Source: Sporothrix humicola (taxonomy: Eukaryota > Ascomycota > Sordariomycetes > Ophiostomatales > Ophiostomataceae). From it: a stretch of 64,000 bases of DNA. Made by a program: the position numbers and the translations under genes. The notes under the pieces are model-generated. The model made no database searches. It had not been told where the DNA came from and worked only from the letters and a program-made list of their open reading frames with translations. Numbering within the stretch: position 1 is the stretch's first letter; each line of letters opens with the position of its first letter. The DNA lies in NCBI GenBank assembly GCA_021396245.1, contig WNYE01000118.1:34384-98383 (forward strand), read 5' to 3'. Shown here in pieces: positions 8,659 through 20,016 of this stretch.

Positions 8659-10413
8659 TTAAAAAAGGTTGGCCAGGCGCGGCGCTGCGCTGGAGAATAA
8701 ATCGCGTTTCGTGGATGTGTTGGTCAACTGCAGATTGCCAATCTCACACCAGTTGTTCACAGGCAGACAGCTCAGGTACTTGCACCAGCCGCAAGTATGG
8801 TGGTAAATGTAAAAGTTGTTGAGCAGCAGAATGAACACAACAATCACCAGAACAATGGCACCAGCGCGTAGAAGCCACCATGCCCACCATAGCGGCTTGC
8901 GGCCCTTGAAAAAGCCAATGGGGTTGCGCATAAATGTCGACGTTTTGAGGTTGTCCGAGTATGTACCACTGACAGATGCGTAAGAAGTGTCGTCTCCAAT
9001 GCGCCGCCGGAGCGCGTTCGGGGAATGCAGCACAGATATGCCCAGCGCCAAGCCCATCAGGAAGCCGCCGATATGAGAAAAGTTGTCCAGGCCAGGCAAG
9101 AGACCCAGAACGAAGGAAATGACAATGTCCAAAACGATAAATAGCAAGTCTTTGACGGGGCTCCGGCGATCGCGCCAAGAATAGAGGAGGTCCAGGAGTG
9201 TCAGCGCGATAACACCGAAAAGCGAGCCCGATGCACCTGTGGATGAGATGCCAGTGGCAGCATAATTTCCGCCCATAACGAAGCCGAAGATGCCCGAGGA
9301 GACGTAAACAATAAAGAATCGGATCGAGCCGATAGACCGCTCCATATCTCGGCCCATGGTCAGCTGGAGCAAAAGATTGAAGCCGATGTGGATGACACCG
9401 GCGTGCAAGAATATGGGCACAATAAAACGGAACCATTGGTTAGGCTCGGGGGTCTGTTTGGCGTTGCCGTCGTAGAGGGGGTTGGGGACGCCATTGAAAC
9501 CACACAGCTGCGACAATGTGCATTGGTTGGATGGGTCAGAGGCGTCGCTGGTTGTGCTGTTGGGGCACGGCCAATCGATGGCCACAGTAGACGACTGGAC
9601 GCCATTAACGTTGTGCATGCAAGGGACAAAGCGGGAACCCATGTTGATGAGGACGTAGGTCGAGGGCCCGATCATGGGGTTGAAACTGGGGTGAATCATG
9701 ATGGGCGACCCTGTTAGAATACCGTTCTTGACAATTTCGGCAATGAAGACGGCGATTTGTGCAACTGTGAAGATGTAAACAACAATTGGGATACGCTTGC
9801 GGTTGTTCGCCCCCAGCATGCCCAGCTCGCCAAAACGAACTCCCTTGCGACCGGTGCCCCCAGCACCAGATGGTAACTCGCCAGCCATGCCGTTCTGGGG
9901 AACATCGTAGACGTGATCTGGTGAGTCGGCGCCGCCGAACTTATTGCCTGCGCGGTCTCGCAACGGGATGCCATCGGGGCCAACCGATGCGGCGAGCATG
10001 TTGTCTTCCGAGGGCGTACGGTGTGGAGCGCCGTAGTAAGATGTGTCGGCGCTACCGTGGGCGTTGCTGGTTTGGCGGGATGCCGCAGGGTACATGTGGT
10101 CGTCGAAGACAGTCTCAAAGGGCGACGGGCTGACGCCACGAGGGCCATTGCCACCGGTACCATACGTATTCCGGGCCTGCGCTTCAGGGTCAGCCAGACG
10201 CTGTTGTGAGCTGTACGCCGGTGGTGTGGAGTTCATATAGGTTGACGATGCGGCGGCTGAAGGGCTGTCGTAAGCTGTGCCATGGCTGCTGTTGTAATAC
10301 GGCGACGGCGATTGTCGTTGGCGAGCGCTTGCGTCGGCATAGTCGTAGCTGGGGTTGTAGCCCTGCGACCTGGAACCGCCAGAAGTGTACTCGTTGGAAT
10401 ATTGGTGTGACAT
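8659..10413 (-). CDS. rhomboid-family intramembrane serine protease
   Basis: A single exon encoding 584 residues if started at the Met at 10413, which opens the Tyr/Ser/Gln-rich cytosolic tail (MSHQYSNEY). The frame is open further upstream, but that part lacks a convincing start. The membrane core begins near residue 225. Rhomboid hallmarks are present: the luminal loop Trp in NQWFRF, HIGFN in the second helix, the catalytic motif GASG with Ser395, and the catalytic His447 in FSHIGGFLMG. A seventh hydrophobic helix near the C-terminus (residues about 515-540) places it in the 6+1 helix group found in secretory-pathway membranes. Family knowledge: these enzymes cleave single-pass membrane proteins within the bilayer. 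The loop between the first two helices is Cys-rich. The substrate is unknown. The 3' end faces the zinc cluster gene. Confidence 0.9.
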   Translation of the reverse strand: MSHQYSNEYTSGGSRSQGYNPSYDYADASARQRQSPSPYYNSSHGTAYDSPSAAASSTYMNSTPPAYSSQQRLADPEAQARNTYGTGGNGPRGVSPSPFETVFDDHMYPAASRQTSNAHGSADTSYYGAPHRTPSEDNMLAASVGPDGIPLRDRAGNKFGGADSPDHVYDVPQNGMAGELPSGAGGTGRKGVRFGELGMLGANNRKRIPIVVYIFTVAQIAVFIAEIVKNGILTGSPIMIHPSFNPMIGPSTYVLINMGSRFVPCMHNVNGVQSSTVAIDWPCPNSTTSDASDPSNQCTLSQLCGFNGVPNPLYDGNAKQTPEPNQWFRFIVPIFLHAGVIHIGFNLLLQLTMGRDMERSIGSIRFFIVYVSSGIFGFVMGGNYAATGISSTGASGSLFGVIALTLLDLLYSWRDRRSPVKDLLFIVLDIVISFVLGLLPGLDNFSHIGGFLMGLALGISVLHSPNALRRRIGDDTSYASVSGTYSDNLKTSTFMRNPIGFFKGRKPLWWAWWLLRAGAIVLVIVVFILLLNNFYIYHHTCGWCKYLSCLPVNNWCEIGNLQLTNTSTKRDLFSSAAPRLANLF

Positions 10414-12834
10414 GGTCGGGCAGAAGAAAAGGACGTGTTGACGGAATTCGTCGGAAAAGAAGACTGGATTGAAAACAGAAACGATGAGAAAAGGGCCAGG
10501 AGCGAGATGAAGCGAGGGGAGCAATGGGCGCTCCTCAAAATGGCAGAGTGCGGAGGATGATCGTGTTTCCTGATCAGGGATATTGATGGTATTATGTATT
10601 ATGCCCAAGGAAGGCGCGGAAAGGAAGGTGCGGAGGGAGTCGAGCGTCGACCCTTTGTGGCTCTTTCTTCTCGTGTGGTTTTTGTTCTCTCCAGACGTTG
10701 TCCCCTACTGGAGCATTCGGGCAATCGACGAAAGGGGCTCGGCGGCTGTGGTAGAGGGTGACGAATGGGCAGGTCTGGAAAGCCAGCGCCTTTTGCGTTG
10801 TCGCGATTTGTTTCCGGATATTCTCGCTGCAGGTTTGCTGTGTTGGTGGCCAAAGGAGCAGCGACGGGGTGAGGGCGAGAAGGACGGCTAATGGGAGAAA
10901 TGCTCGGATCGTTTCGAGGTCGCTTTGCACGAACAGCGTCCGTAATGTCGTCTTGTAATAATGTCGAATTTAAGGTGAGACTCAATTTCCCGTTGTGTTT
11001 CTTCAATGTGCTTTTCTCCGTAGTGGAATTTGTGGTGGAATCTCCCCTTTTCCATCCAGGGGCTAGGTTGGTTTAGGCTAGAAACAAGAAAGAGGAAAGA
11101 ACCAAGGGAGGAGATGAGGGAGAAGGGGAAGGTGCACAAGCGCTTTTGATGGAAAGAGAAAAAATGGCGATGAAAAAGAAAGGGCAGAATGGGAAAGAAG
11201 TGGGAAAGAGAAAAAGAGATTGAAGATGCGACGTATTTACGACATAAGATACAGGCAAAGATGCTGTGTAGATGGAACCGGACATGAAAGAATAAAGGCA
11301 CGAGGAAAGGGACCAGGGGGGCTGTAGTGTTTGACACGCCCGAAACAGCATAATTTACGGAGCACAAAGAAGGCTGGGAATAGTTGGGGACAATACGCAA
11401 ACCTGTTTGTCTTGTGCTTGGCTGTCTGGCTGTGTCTCCCATTTGCTGAATGGCTCCGTTGCGGCAGTGCAACGGCTGACTAGTCAAGAGTGGGATACGG
11501 AGGAAGATAGGCAGTATTACATAGGTGAGGAACGCGTTTCGTATTTTGTTAGCAGATGGTGCTGGCCACGCCCGCGAACTTTGTTAGCGCACAGGCTGGA
11601 ATGAGACATACAAGAGGTACCTGGATGTGCACTGTATCCCCTGTTTTGCACGAGTATTGGTCTTGCACCAACGACGTACTGATGTTCCTAATTTAGAAAG
11701 AGGCAGCCTCAAAGCGGTGTTGTTTTAGGTTGACAGGCGATAATCGGGCGCTTGGTAACTGGGCTCCAAGGGACCTCAGGAGACGTAATACTGACGAGAG
11801 TGAGGAAAAAGTATCATGTTTCCGAGGCACTCCATTCTGCCGCCCACCCCCCCAACACAATCGTTGCGAAGGAGGACGACGACAAACAGGCGAGATAGGG
11901 TAGGATGTACTCACATTGCCACCTGTTCTGTGTACACAGTAATACGCAGGATCCCGGAATATGTGCGATTCTTTTCGCGCGGCATGTTTCAGTTGTCCAG
12001 CTGGCGGAAGACATACTCTTACAGCCGTCCATAGCAACCTGACCCTGAAAAAGGTGGGGCTCTTCCATAACTTTGCTTTGCTGGTGGTGTGTGGTGGTTT
12101 TCTTCTAGAAAATGAAAAGTACGGAGTACTATTACGACGTACACCCACTACTACTCCCTAATTGCACCGTAAAAGCTGATGCGTTTTGATATTTTACGAG
12201 TGGCTTTTTGCCCCTCTTGTTTAAACATACCGAGTAATACGACGTACAGCATACTCTACGACATACTGGCAGAACACTTTGGTTCCACTCTTCGCATTGC
12301 GTGGCCTGCGTGGCTTGCGTGGCTCGCGTCGCTACAGAATTGCGCAGATGGCTCGGACTGGAGTGCGCATGCAGCCCCGGAGGACAAGCGAGAGTGTGGG
12401 TGCGTGGCACGAACTAGAGCATTCGGTAATAAACCGTAAAAAAAAGAGAAGAAAAAACGGAAAGTCAGCCTTGCCCAACCCAACAAAGCTAATTATCGGG
12501 GCCCCCTCGACTCCTGCCAGCTCACTTCGGTCGAGTTCGGTTTGTTTAGTTGAATGGTGACTGGTGATTGAGTGACTCGGTTACCAAGTGATCGAGTTTA
12601 TGTACAGTTCGTTTACCGCTGTGTCCGATTCCCATGCCCTTGGTGCGTATGTTGTAACCTGATCTTGTATCTAAGTTGCCGTCGCTGTGAAAATGACGCC
12701 CCCTGCCCCTTCTTCTTTTGCTTTCTTCCTTGCTTTCTTTCCTTCTCTTTTCGGCTGACCACTTGATTTGGTTTCTGGCCGCCCTTTTCCACCTTCGTTT
12801 TTCGTTGTCGTCTGGCGTTACAGCTGCCGTTGCT

Positions 12835-12873
<39 letters not shown>

Positions 12874-12959
12874 ACCTTAACCGTTACCATTGCTGTTATT
12901 GTACTGCCGTCCGATCGGCTTGTCCTCTCTGTTGCCCGCACCGGCTCCTGCGACTTCTC
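10414..12959. other. long intergenic region, 2.5 kb
   Basis: This lies between the rhomboid start and the 3' end of the next minus-strand gene. I see no supportable gene; the frames present are short, lack family resemblance and overlap purine-rich tracts (11080-11230). It carries a small cluster of dispersed words: TACGGAGTA at 12120, TACGACGTA at 12133 and 12238. A GTTGCC hexanucleotide repeat lies at 12835-12870. The first several hundred bases beyond 10413 are presumably leader and promoter of the rhomboid gene. Confidence 0.55.
12835..12870. repeat. (GTTGCC)6 microsatellite
   Basis: Six perfect GTTGCC units followed by degenerate GTTACC copies. It falls in the 3' flank of the small membrane protein gene on the minus strand, outside its coding frame. 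Confidence 0.9.
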
Positions 12960-13595
12960 TCACTTGCTCCTGTCATCGGGTTTTGTTGGTGTTGCCGACC
13001 CTGAGCTTTCGTCAGGCTTTTTGTCTTTGCCCATCAAATCCGCCGCCACTTCGCCGATCTGGTTCATGATCAGGTCCCAGTATCCGCCGCCAGACTCCAG
13101 TGTCTCCTGCTCCCGCCGAGCTCTCTCCTTGACCCAGTCTTCCTTTTCGTTGCCCATCCATATACGCTGCAGCGTACCGTCTTTTGAAGAGTTTGGTGAC
13201 GCAGTGCTCGTGCCATCGGCTGCCATCGAGCCATCGAGTTGTTGTCTCCGCCGTTCGCGCTCGGCGCGCATGGCGGCCTGCCGCTGCAGTGCCGCTGGTG
13301 GGAGTTCCTGCGCCTGCGAAGCAGTAAACGCGTTCACGCGGCGCTGGAAGCGCTGGTAGATGGACTGGCCCGTATAATCGTAGACGAGCTGGGACGTGGC
13401 AAGAAAAGCGCCGGCTGTCAGAAGCAGGCTGCGCGGACCAAAACGTCGGGGCGGCAGAGCCAGGCCAATAGGTGCAACGATAGCAGCGGCGAGGGTAAAG
13501 GCATGTTGTAGCGGGGGTGAGCCGTGGTATGGGGGAATTTCTGACGTGGATGAGGTGGCCGGCGCCTCGGCAGGGGTTGGTGATGAACTTGACAT
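12960..13595 (-). CDS. small fungal membrane protein (sometimes labelled rhomboid-family)
   Basis: A single exon of 211 residues starting with a Ser/Pro/Thr-rich tail (MSSSSPTPAEAP). One or two hydrophobic segments follow at about 30-75 (HAFTLAAAIVAPIGLALPP and SLLLTAGAFLATSQLVYDY), then a basic, probably helical segment (QRQAAMRAERERRRQQ). The conserved tail has GNEKEDWVKERARREQETLE, then GGGYWDLIMNQI. I recall this architecture as a conserved filamentous-fungal protein often annotated rhomboid family membrane protein. It has no GxSG and no His of a rhomboid active site, so that label should not imply protease activity. Function unknown; a mitochondrial or ER membrane location is a guess. 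Confidence 0.72.
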   Translation of the reverse strand: MSSSSPTPAEAPATSSTSEIPPYHGSPPLQHAFTLAAAIVAPIGLALPPRRFGPRSLLLTAGAFLATSQLVYDYTGQSIYQRFQRRVNAFTASQAQELPPAALQRQAAMRAERERRRQQLDGSMAADGTSTASPNSSKDGTLQRIWMGNEKEDWVKERARREQETLESGGGYWDLIMNQIGEVAADLMGKDKKPDESSGSATPTKPDDRSK

Positions 13596-14019
13596 TCCGC
13601 GCGTGTGTGTGTGCGTGTCTGCGCGAGCCCTGTATGCTTGGCTGTCAAAGGCAAAGTTTGCCGGTGCGAGTGAAAGTCCAACTGAGGATGGTTTTGGATA
13701 ACGTCAAAAAGTGGGGCCATACAAAAAAAAAAAAGAGAGTCTGCTTTTTAGCTCCTAGTGGCATTGACGGGCTTTAGCCAGTCACATATTTGTGGACAGG
13801 CTTTAGTGGTAAGATACTTTAATTCTATGTCTACGATAATCCTTTCAAACACAAATTTACGTGGGAGCGTGGGACCTGGAAATGTAAATGAAAATGAAGA
13901 CAGATGCTGTCTAATAATACTGTGAGACTGTCTAGATACCCGAAGGACGTTAAAATCAGCAAAAAATCCAACACATCTGCCTTGTGTAGGCGCGCACACA
14001 CTGCGACCGAAACAGCGTT
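13596..14019. other. intergenic spacer
   Basis: Promoter side of the small membrane protein gene and 3' flank of the SDR gene. It contains an A-run at about 13720-13731 and one GTAAGATAC word at 13809-13817. No gene seen. Confidence 0.6.
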
Positions 14020-15057
14020 TCAGTACGTGATAGTGGCTATGCGTCTTGCATAAGTGGCTGGCAGCTCGGCGGGAAGCACAAGATTCTCGGCCAGCCAGCG
14101 CCCGGCATCCGCGCGTGTAATTGTATAGCCGATGGCGGACGAGATGCGCGTGTTCTCTATGGGGTCCTCTATGCCGACGCGGATGTTCTTATACGCATGC
14201 TCCTTGTTGTATCTGTCCTCCAGGGCCTTGACTTCCTCCTTGGCCATGCCCTTGTGTTCTTTGAGCTCTTCCTTGGTGGCTGTCTTTAAGTCTCTGAGCT
14301 CCTCTTTGGACAGAGCGGCAAGGTCCGTCTCTGCCAGCCGCCTCAAGAAATCCGAACTACCGCTGCTAGCATTGCTGCTATTGTGGTTATTCCCCGCATC
14401 CTGGGCAGCATCCGTCTCGTTGTCGCCGAGGAAGCTGGGCCGGACGATGGAAAACATTTCTCCCGATGCCACCAGAGTCTCCTCCATGGCGCGCTTGTCC
14501 GCATGGGGCACACGGAGCATGCCGTGGTACATGGGCAGGAAAGCCAGCGGAACATCACGTCCGCACTTGGAGATGCCTGTGGTGCTGACGGCCACAATCC
14601 TGGGCGTGTTTGGGCCGTTGCTGGAAACCCCTTCGAGGCGAAGGCGCTTAAGCGCAGCTAGGAGGGTGGCCATGCCGTTTGCACAGACATTGGGGTCATC
14701 CAGCGTCAGCCTGGACATGATGAGCTTGCCGCCGATGGTGAAGACGACTGTATCAACCAAAACCCGTTTTCCAGCTGCAGTGCCGGGCACAAGGAGACAG
14801 CGGGCGACAGCGTCTACATCGTGTGCATTGCCGCGGACCAGAGTCAGGCGCCGGGCAGAAGCCGTCGCTTCATTCGCAAGGGCTTGAGTGTCCAGCCCAA
14901 GATCCATATCGGGAAAGATCGTTGTGAATTTGGACGGGTCCCTGCAAAGGGCCACGCAGTGATGGCCGTCGGCCAGGGTGCGACGCAAGGCGGCGAGACC
15001 AAGGCCGCCCGAGGCGCCGAGGAAAGCAACGGTTCTGGAAGAGGTTGGGTGCTCCAT
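14020..15057 (-). CDS. atypical short-chain dehydrogenase / NAD(P)-binding protein
   Basis: A single exon of 345 residues. The N-terminus is a Rossmann fold with the dinucleotide motif GASGGLG at about residues 14-20, followed by a strand-helix pattern (HHCVALCRDPSKF) as in atypical SDR or NmrA-like proteins. The canonical YxxxK pair of classical SDRs is not evident, which favours the atypical class. Residues about 235-290 form a highly charged helical insertion (LSKEELRDLKTATKEEL...). The C-terminus (YTITRADAGRWLAENLVL) is typical of the family's substrate-side helix. Substrate unknown. It is divergent from the second Zn2Cys6 gene with a 1.1 kb shared upstream region, which makes co-regulation possible but unproven. 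Confidence 0.8.
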   Translation of the reverse strand: MEHPTSSRTVAFLGASGGLGLAALRRTLADGHHCVALCRDPSKFTTIFPDMDLGLDTQALANEATASARRLTLVRGNAHDVDAVARCLLVPGTAAGKRVLVDTVVFTIGGKLIMSRLTLDDPNVCANGMATLLAALKRLRLEGVSSNGPNTPRIVAVSTTGISKCGRDVPLAFLPMYHGMLRVPHADKRAMEETLVASGEMFSIVRPSFLGDNETDAAQDAGNNHNSSNASSGSSDFLRRLAETDLAALSKEELRDLKTATKEELKEHKGMAKEEVKALEDRYNKEHAYKNIRVGIEDPIENTRISSAIGYTITRADAGRWLAENLVLPAELPATYARRIATITY

Positions 15058-16139
15058 TGTAATATCGTTGCTGGGCTATTCTTGGGGTTTCTCTGAACCG
15101 ATCTAGTGTTTTTGGTCCTGTTCTTCGATTTATCTTTGGCGCAGTTGGGACTAAGGATTATGGAAAGCGATTGGTGTACTATTGTCCGTGACAATGATGA
15201 GCTCCCAGGTCCTCACCCAGAGAGATCTGGTGAGCGTGTCTTATAGCCATTGTCGTCGGCATCAATTCGGCCTCGGGTGACTTTGCTGTTTTCTTCGAAA
15301 GTGCACCCGGGGGCTGCAGTCGTTGTCGTCGGGCAAGCCTCGCCCATATCGGGAATGTGTACAAGGCACAAGCCAAGCTGACAAGGAGACGATGGAGTTG
15401 CCTGATCTTCATGAGCTAGCCATGTGTTTTCCTGTTTGAGAACCTGGCCTTACAAAATTTAGTGTTGGTTGTATGGGTCTCATCACCGAGCGCCGAGAAA
15501 TACGCGGCCGGCCCAAAGTTGGCCCGGCTTCTCTTTACAGGGCAGGAGTCACCTGTGGACGCACTAGGGCCTGGCCAAGCCAGAGGCTCCTCCATTTTGC
15601 GAAATGGACAGCTATTAGAAACTCCACGAACAATCAGGCTCGTATATCTAGAAAAGATTGCAATGCATCAGACGTATTGCGGCGACGGATATTATAATGC
15701 ATTTCACTGTTAATACGCAGAGCGGATTACTGTTAAGGACAGAGGCGCTGCGTTTTTGTTAACATGGAGACACTGCTGCCTGAGATGCAGTAATAATTAC
15801 TCCGTAGACACTCTATGCTCCAACGCTGTGCCGGCAGGAACCCTCCCCGCTAAAAAAGCCACCCGTAAGACTTCGTAAACCAGAGCCACAAGGCCGGCTT
15901 ATCTGTAACAATATCGACTACCGTCTCACACAAATGTTCAAAAGGCGATCGAGACGACCAACGGAGCGCTCCTACATACGTACATCTTCCCCGGGCAGGC
16001 TGGCAATTGCCTTCCAACGACATCCCGAAAACCCTAGACAACCCGCGCGGCGCAAAGACGTATTTCGCACCACCGTTCTGCTTCAGCCCTATGGATAACG
16101 GTCAATGCCGGCCCTGATTGAGAAGAGAAACCCCCCGCA
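15058..16139. other. divergent promoter region
   Basis: The shared upstream region of the SDR (minus) and the second Zn2Cys6 gene (plus). One TACTCCGTA word lies at 15798-15806. No gene is supported. Confidence 0.55.
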
Positions 16140-19100
16140 ATGTCTACAGCCACAGGCGCAGCCGCGCCAAACTCGGAGACCGAGAAACACGCGACTGTGA
16201 CTACGTCTCCTGGAGCGCCTTCGGCAGTCAACGCTGCTCCCAAACAGCGCAGCTGCGTCACCTGCCGCCAGCGGAAGGTGCGATGCGACAAGCTGTCACC
16301 CTGTTCCAACTGCCGCCGAGCAGACATCCCTTGCGTCCTGCCTTCAACGGAGCGGCCACCACGCTGGGCCCGCCGCCTGAAACAACAGCAGGAGCAGCAA
16401 CGTCAACAGCAACAGCAGCAACAGCAGCAACACGGGCTAGGCACACAGGCCAATGCCGCATTGCTGTCTTCGGCATTCTCGTCCGGAAGCCCACTGGCTA
16501 ACCCGGACTTGGGCAACCCTGCCGACGTTGCCGCAGTTTTGGGCCGCCTGAAGCAGCTCGAGGCGCTCGTGCGAGACCTGAGCAGTACCTCTGTCGCACC
16601 GTCGTCCCAGCTGCCTGTCTTGGGCCCTGCTCCGCCCACGAAAGTTGCTGCCGGGCCCGTTTCCTCGGTCACCGGGCCTGCACCCTCCCAGCCAACCGCC
16701 GCTGCCGCCTTTGGCACTGCCCCAATCCAGGAGCGGTTTGGCCGCCTGATCCTCGACGATGACGCCTCCAACCGCAGACGCTATGTGAGTAGCGGCTTTT
16801 GGTCCCGGATCAACGACGAGCTGGACGAGCTTCGTGCCGAAACAGGTAATCTCGCTGGCGGCGAGGGCGGCTATTACTCGACCGATGACGACTCGGACCT
16901 GGACGAGGATGGTGCTGACGACGACCACCGAGCCCTTAGCCCAGCTGGCGCTGCTGCCGCCATGTATGCCACGATGGGAACGCCAATGCGCACGGCTGCC
17001 GACCGCGGTGCTTTTCTTTTCGGCCACAACCTACAACCGCCCCTGGGTGATGCCTCTCACTACCGGCCGTTGCCATCACAGATCCCTTTTCTGTTCCAGG
17101 TCTACATCGTCAACGTTAATATGCTGAGCCAAATCGTGCATGTTCCCACCATCAACAAAATCGTTACTGGTTTGCTAGGCGACACCACGGCCGATGCCGA
17201 GCAGCAATCTGGGTACTTGCAGCTCACACCTGCTACTGAAGCCCTGATGTTTGCAATCTACTACGCTGCTGTTGTCTCAATGGAAGATGAAGATGTGAGT
17301 CAAGCTCGACAAATATATATAACCACCCTTGAAAAGACCGACTATTTCGTCTCTAACCCTCTAAAAGGTCGTCAAGAATTTTGCCATGACAAGCAATGAG
17401 CTGAGCCTCAAATACCGCATGGGGCTGGAGTTGTCACTAGCGAAAGCCAATTTTTTGGACAGTTTCGACCTAGAGGTTGTGCAGGCCCTTGTCATTTTTC
17501 TGATGCTTTGCCGTCGCTACGACAGCCCGCGCTTTGTTTGGATGATGACCGGTCTTGTTATCCGCATGGCAAAAGGCCTCGGCTTACACCGCGATGGTAG
17601 TAATTTTGACGGCTCCCTCACTGCCTATGAAGTCGAGATCCGCAGACGCGTGTGGTGGACAATCTGTGCCATTGACGTCCGCTCAGCCGAAGATCAAGGC
17701 ACCGACTTGACAATTGCTCCCAGCGACTTTGATACTCGTTTCCCACTCAACATTAACGACAACGATATTAGCCAGGACTCTGATGCAACTGAGCCTCCGG
17801 CAGTTCGCGACGAGCTCACTGATGTGACATATGCGCTACTTAATTTTGAGGTCACAGGCCTTGCTCAACGTATGATGGCGTCCGCTGCTGCGGCGTCAAA
17901 GGAAAACGGCCCACGAGGAGAGGAGCTGCTCGAGGAACAAAACCGCATGCTGGATGAGGTCTACCAAAAGCTTGAATCTGTGTATCTGCGCCACTCGCCC
18001 GATACAACAAGCGTCATTTACTGGACGGGCGTGACCATTACGAGACTCTTCCTGGCCAAAATGACGCTCATCCTGAATCTTCCGAGGTTAATTCACGAGA
18101 AGAAGGACTCACAGGGAACTGGTCCAAGTGAAAACGAAGATTTACGTATTCGATTGCTCTCATCGGCTATTGAGGTTGCTGAGTATAACGATGCGCTTAA
18201 GACAGAACGTGCGTGCCGCCGTTGGCGCTGGCTATGCGAGACATATACACAGTGGCACACGATAGCTTTTCTTCTCATGGAGACGGGCCGGCGGCCATGG
18301 GATCCTGCTGTCGAACGCGCCTGGGTGGCCCTGCACGGTCCTTACCTGATACCAGCACCCCCATCTTCCTTGAAAAAGCAGAATCACCAGGTGGGGCCCC
18401 AGGACCTATCTCGGCCCGTCACTTCTCGGGCTGCAAGCATCGGGGCGGCTAGTGCAGGAGCCGCCAGTACCACGAACACAAATAAGAGCAGCAAAAGCAG
18501 CAAAAGCAATAAAAGCTCTAACACTAGCACGGATAGCAGTACCCAATTTTTCTGGCTCCCTCTACGCAGACTGATGGCCCGCGCCCGTCGGCACCGTGCA
18601 TCTGAGCTGGCACGTCTTCGCGCCGATACAAAGGCAGCACGTGCGTTGGAGATTGCCTATGATATCGCAGTTGCCGATGGACGGAGCCGGCCCCTTTCCA
18701 ACCCAGGCGCCGTTGATGCATTTAGGGATCGCTGGCGGCGTCTTGTCGGCCTCGAGGGCGGAACCGGTGCTGCACAAACATCCACTTCAAAATCCCCCAC
18801 CACCACAACAGGAGCCGATGTGTCGTCCACAAATTCCTTTGGCACACCAGGACTTATCAGTGGGGTGCCATCTGGCAATGCCTCGAGCGCATCTTCTATG
18901 GGGGGTTTGCGGAATTTCGAAGATCTGACCGAAGTCGAGTACACGAGTATCAATTTCCCAGCCCCCAACAGCGTAGACGCGTTTATCTTGAGCACAGCTG
19001 GCCAAAAACCCCTCCACAATCAAACACGGCATCAGCAGGGGCAGCCAACAGCTCTTTTCTCGACAAAGTGTGATCCCGGCAGTGCAACCCAGCTATGGAG

Positions 19101-19287
19101 CAGTTTTGATCCTTGGCAAGTCTGGGATCCAACGCAGTCAACGAGCCATACGTTGGGACGGGGCGACGCTGCAGATGCCTTTGTCAAAGAAACACCTTTT
19201 CTCTTTGACGAAGATATCGAGATAGACATGGATGTTGAGCCAAAAATAGACTGGGATCATTGGTTCGCATCAGCGAAAGGGTTTTGA
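16140..19287 (+). CDS. Zn2Cys6 transcription factor with fungal-specific regulatory domain, one intron
   Basis: Exons 16140-17294 and 17368-19287 give 1024 residues. The 73-bp intron runs GTGAGT...AAAAG with CTAAC at 17353-17357. The zinc cluster is C39-x2-C42-x6-C49-x5-C55-x2-C58-x6-C65, followed by a glutamine-rich stretch (about 82-100) and an Ala/Pro-rich linker. The fungal_trans middle homology domain lies across the intron: a helix near SQIPFLFQVY, then QALVIFLMLCRRYDSP, GLHRDGSNF and EIRRRVWWTICAIDVRSAEDQG, the last being the family's best-conserved block. The tail contains Ser/Asn/Lys low-complexity and an acidic end that could activate transcription. Target genes cannot be inferred. 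The adjacent SDR and the Nudix/eIF2B-like gene are the only neighbours. Confidence 0.9.
16381..16431 (+). repeat. in-frame CAG/CAA repeat encoding polyglutamine
   Basis: Mixed CAG and CAA codons encode a tract rich in Gln just after the zinc cluster of the second regulator. The mixture of codons limits slippage compared with a pure repeat. Confidence 0.9.
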
Positions 19288-20016
19288 TGTAAAAGAAGAA
19301 CATGGACAATTCATGTTTTATGACTTGAAAGATACTCGGGGGCTATTTTTTTTTCCGGAGAATTCTATCAGGGAGGCCGCGATCAGTGTGTTCTGTTCTG
19401 TTCTTTTCTCTTTTCTTTTATTGTTGGCGGCACTACCACATGTTGGAGTGTAAGGTTGGTATGCTAGCACGGCTGCTTTTTGGCAGCAGGACTCCCTTTT
19501 GCTAGCATACATGGGGACCGACATTTAAACACGACATCTATTCGTGTCTCACTTCCACAAAAGGCAGGGTTCATAAGCTAGACACCACAGCCGATTTATG
19601 TGCTTGATTTGTTGATTATAACGCAGAGTCGCTTTGTATGTACGCCGGCGTAATTCGATGGGCTGTGGCACACCTGAACATCGGGCCTATTGGATGCAGA
19701 CCGAGAATTGCGCGAAGCGCTATTAGGTCACACCCTGTTGAACGTTGATTTTATCATAGCAGTTTTATATGCGTCGTACGGAGTGCTAATACCGTATTAA
19801 TAAGTTGGATGTCGTAAGTACTCTCCTTGCCCCACTCTTGACACGGATGTTCTCCATATCTCGGTCGTCCCTTCCTTGGCAAAAGAAATAACTCCCGGGA
19901 CAAGCAAGAAAGGGAACTACCTGCACATCATAAACAAAGCACGATCTGGAATAGAGAAGGGACAATAAAAAATACTCCTCTTCCTATGATGCGTTGTTGC
20001 CATATACTCCCACACC
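19288..20016. other. intergenic spacer
   Basis: 3' flank of the zinc cluster gene and promoter of the Nudix/eIF2B-like gene. A TACGGAGTG near-match lies at 19777-19785. Nothing else is supported. Confidence 0.55.

Noticed and set aside
10888..11487. A 199-codon minus-strand frame upstream of the rhomboid gene
   Set aside because: It is rich in Phe/Ser from a pyrimidine tract, with no domain, splice support or family resemblance.
12960..13595. Reading the small membrane protein as an active rhomboid protease
   Set aside because: It lacks the GxSG serine motif, the catalytic histidine and six helices.
16381..16431. CAG/CAA repeats as a possible CRISPR or satellite array
   Set aside because: They are in frame within a transcription factor and encode glutamine.
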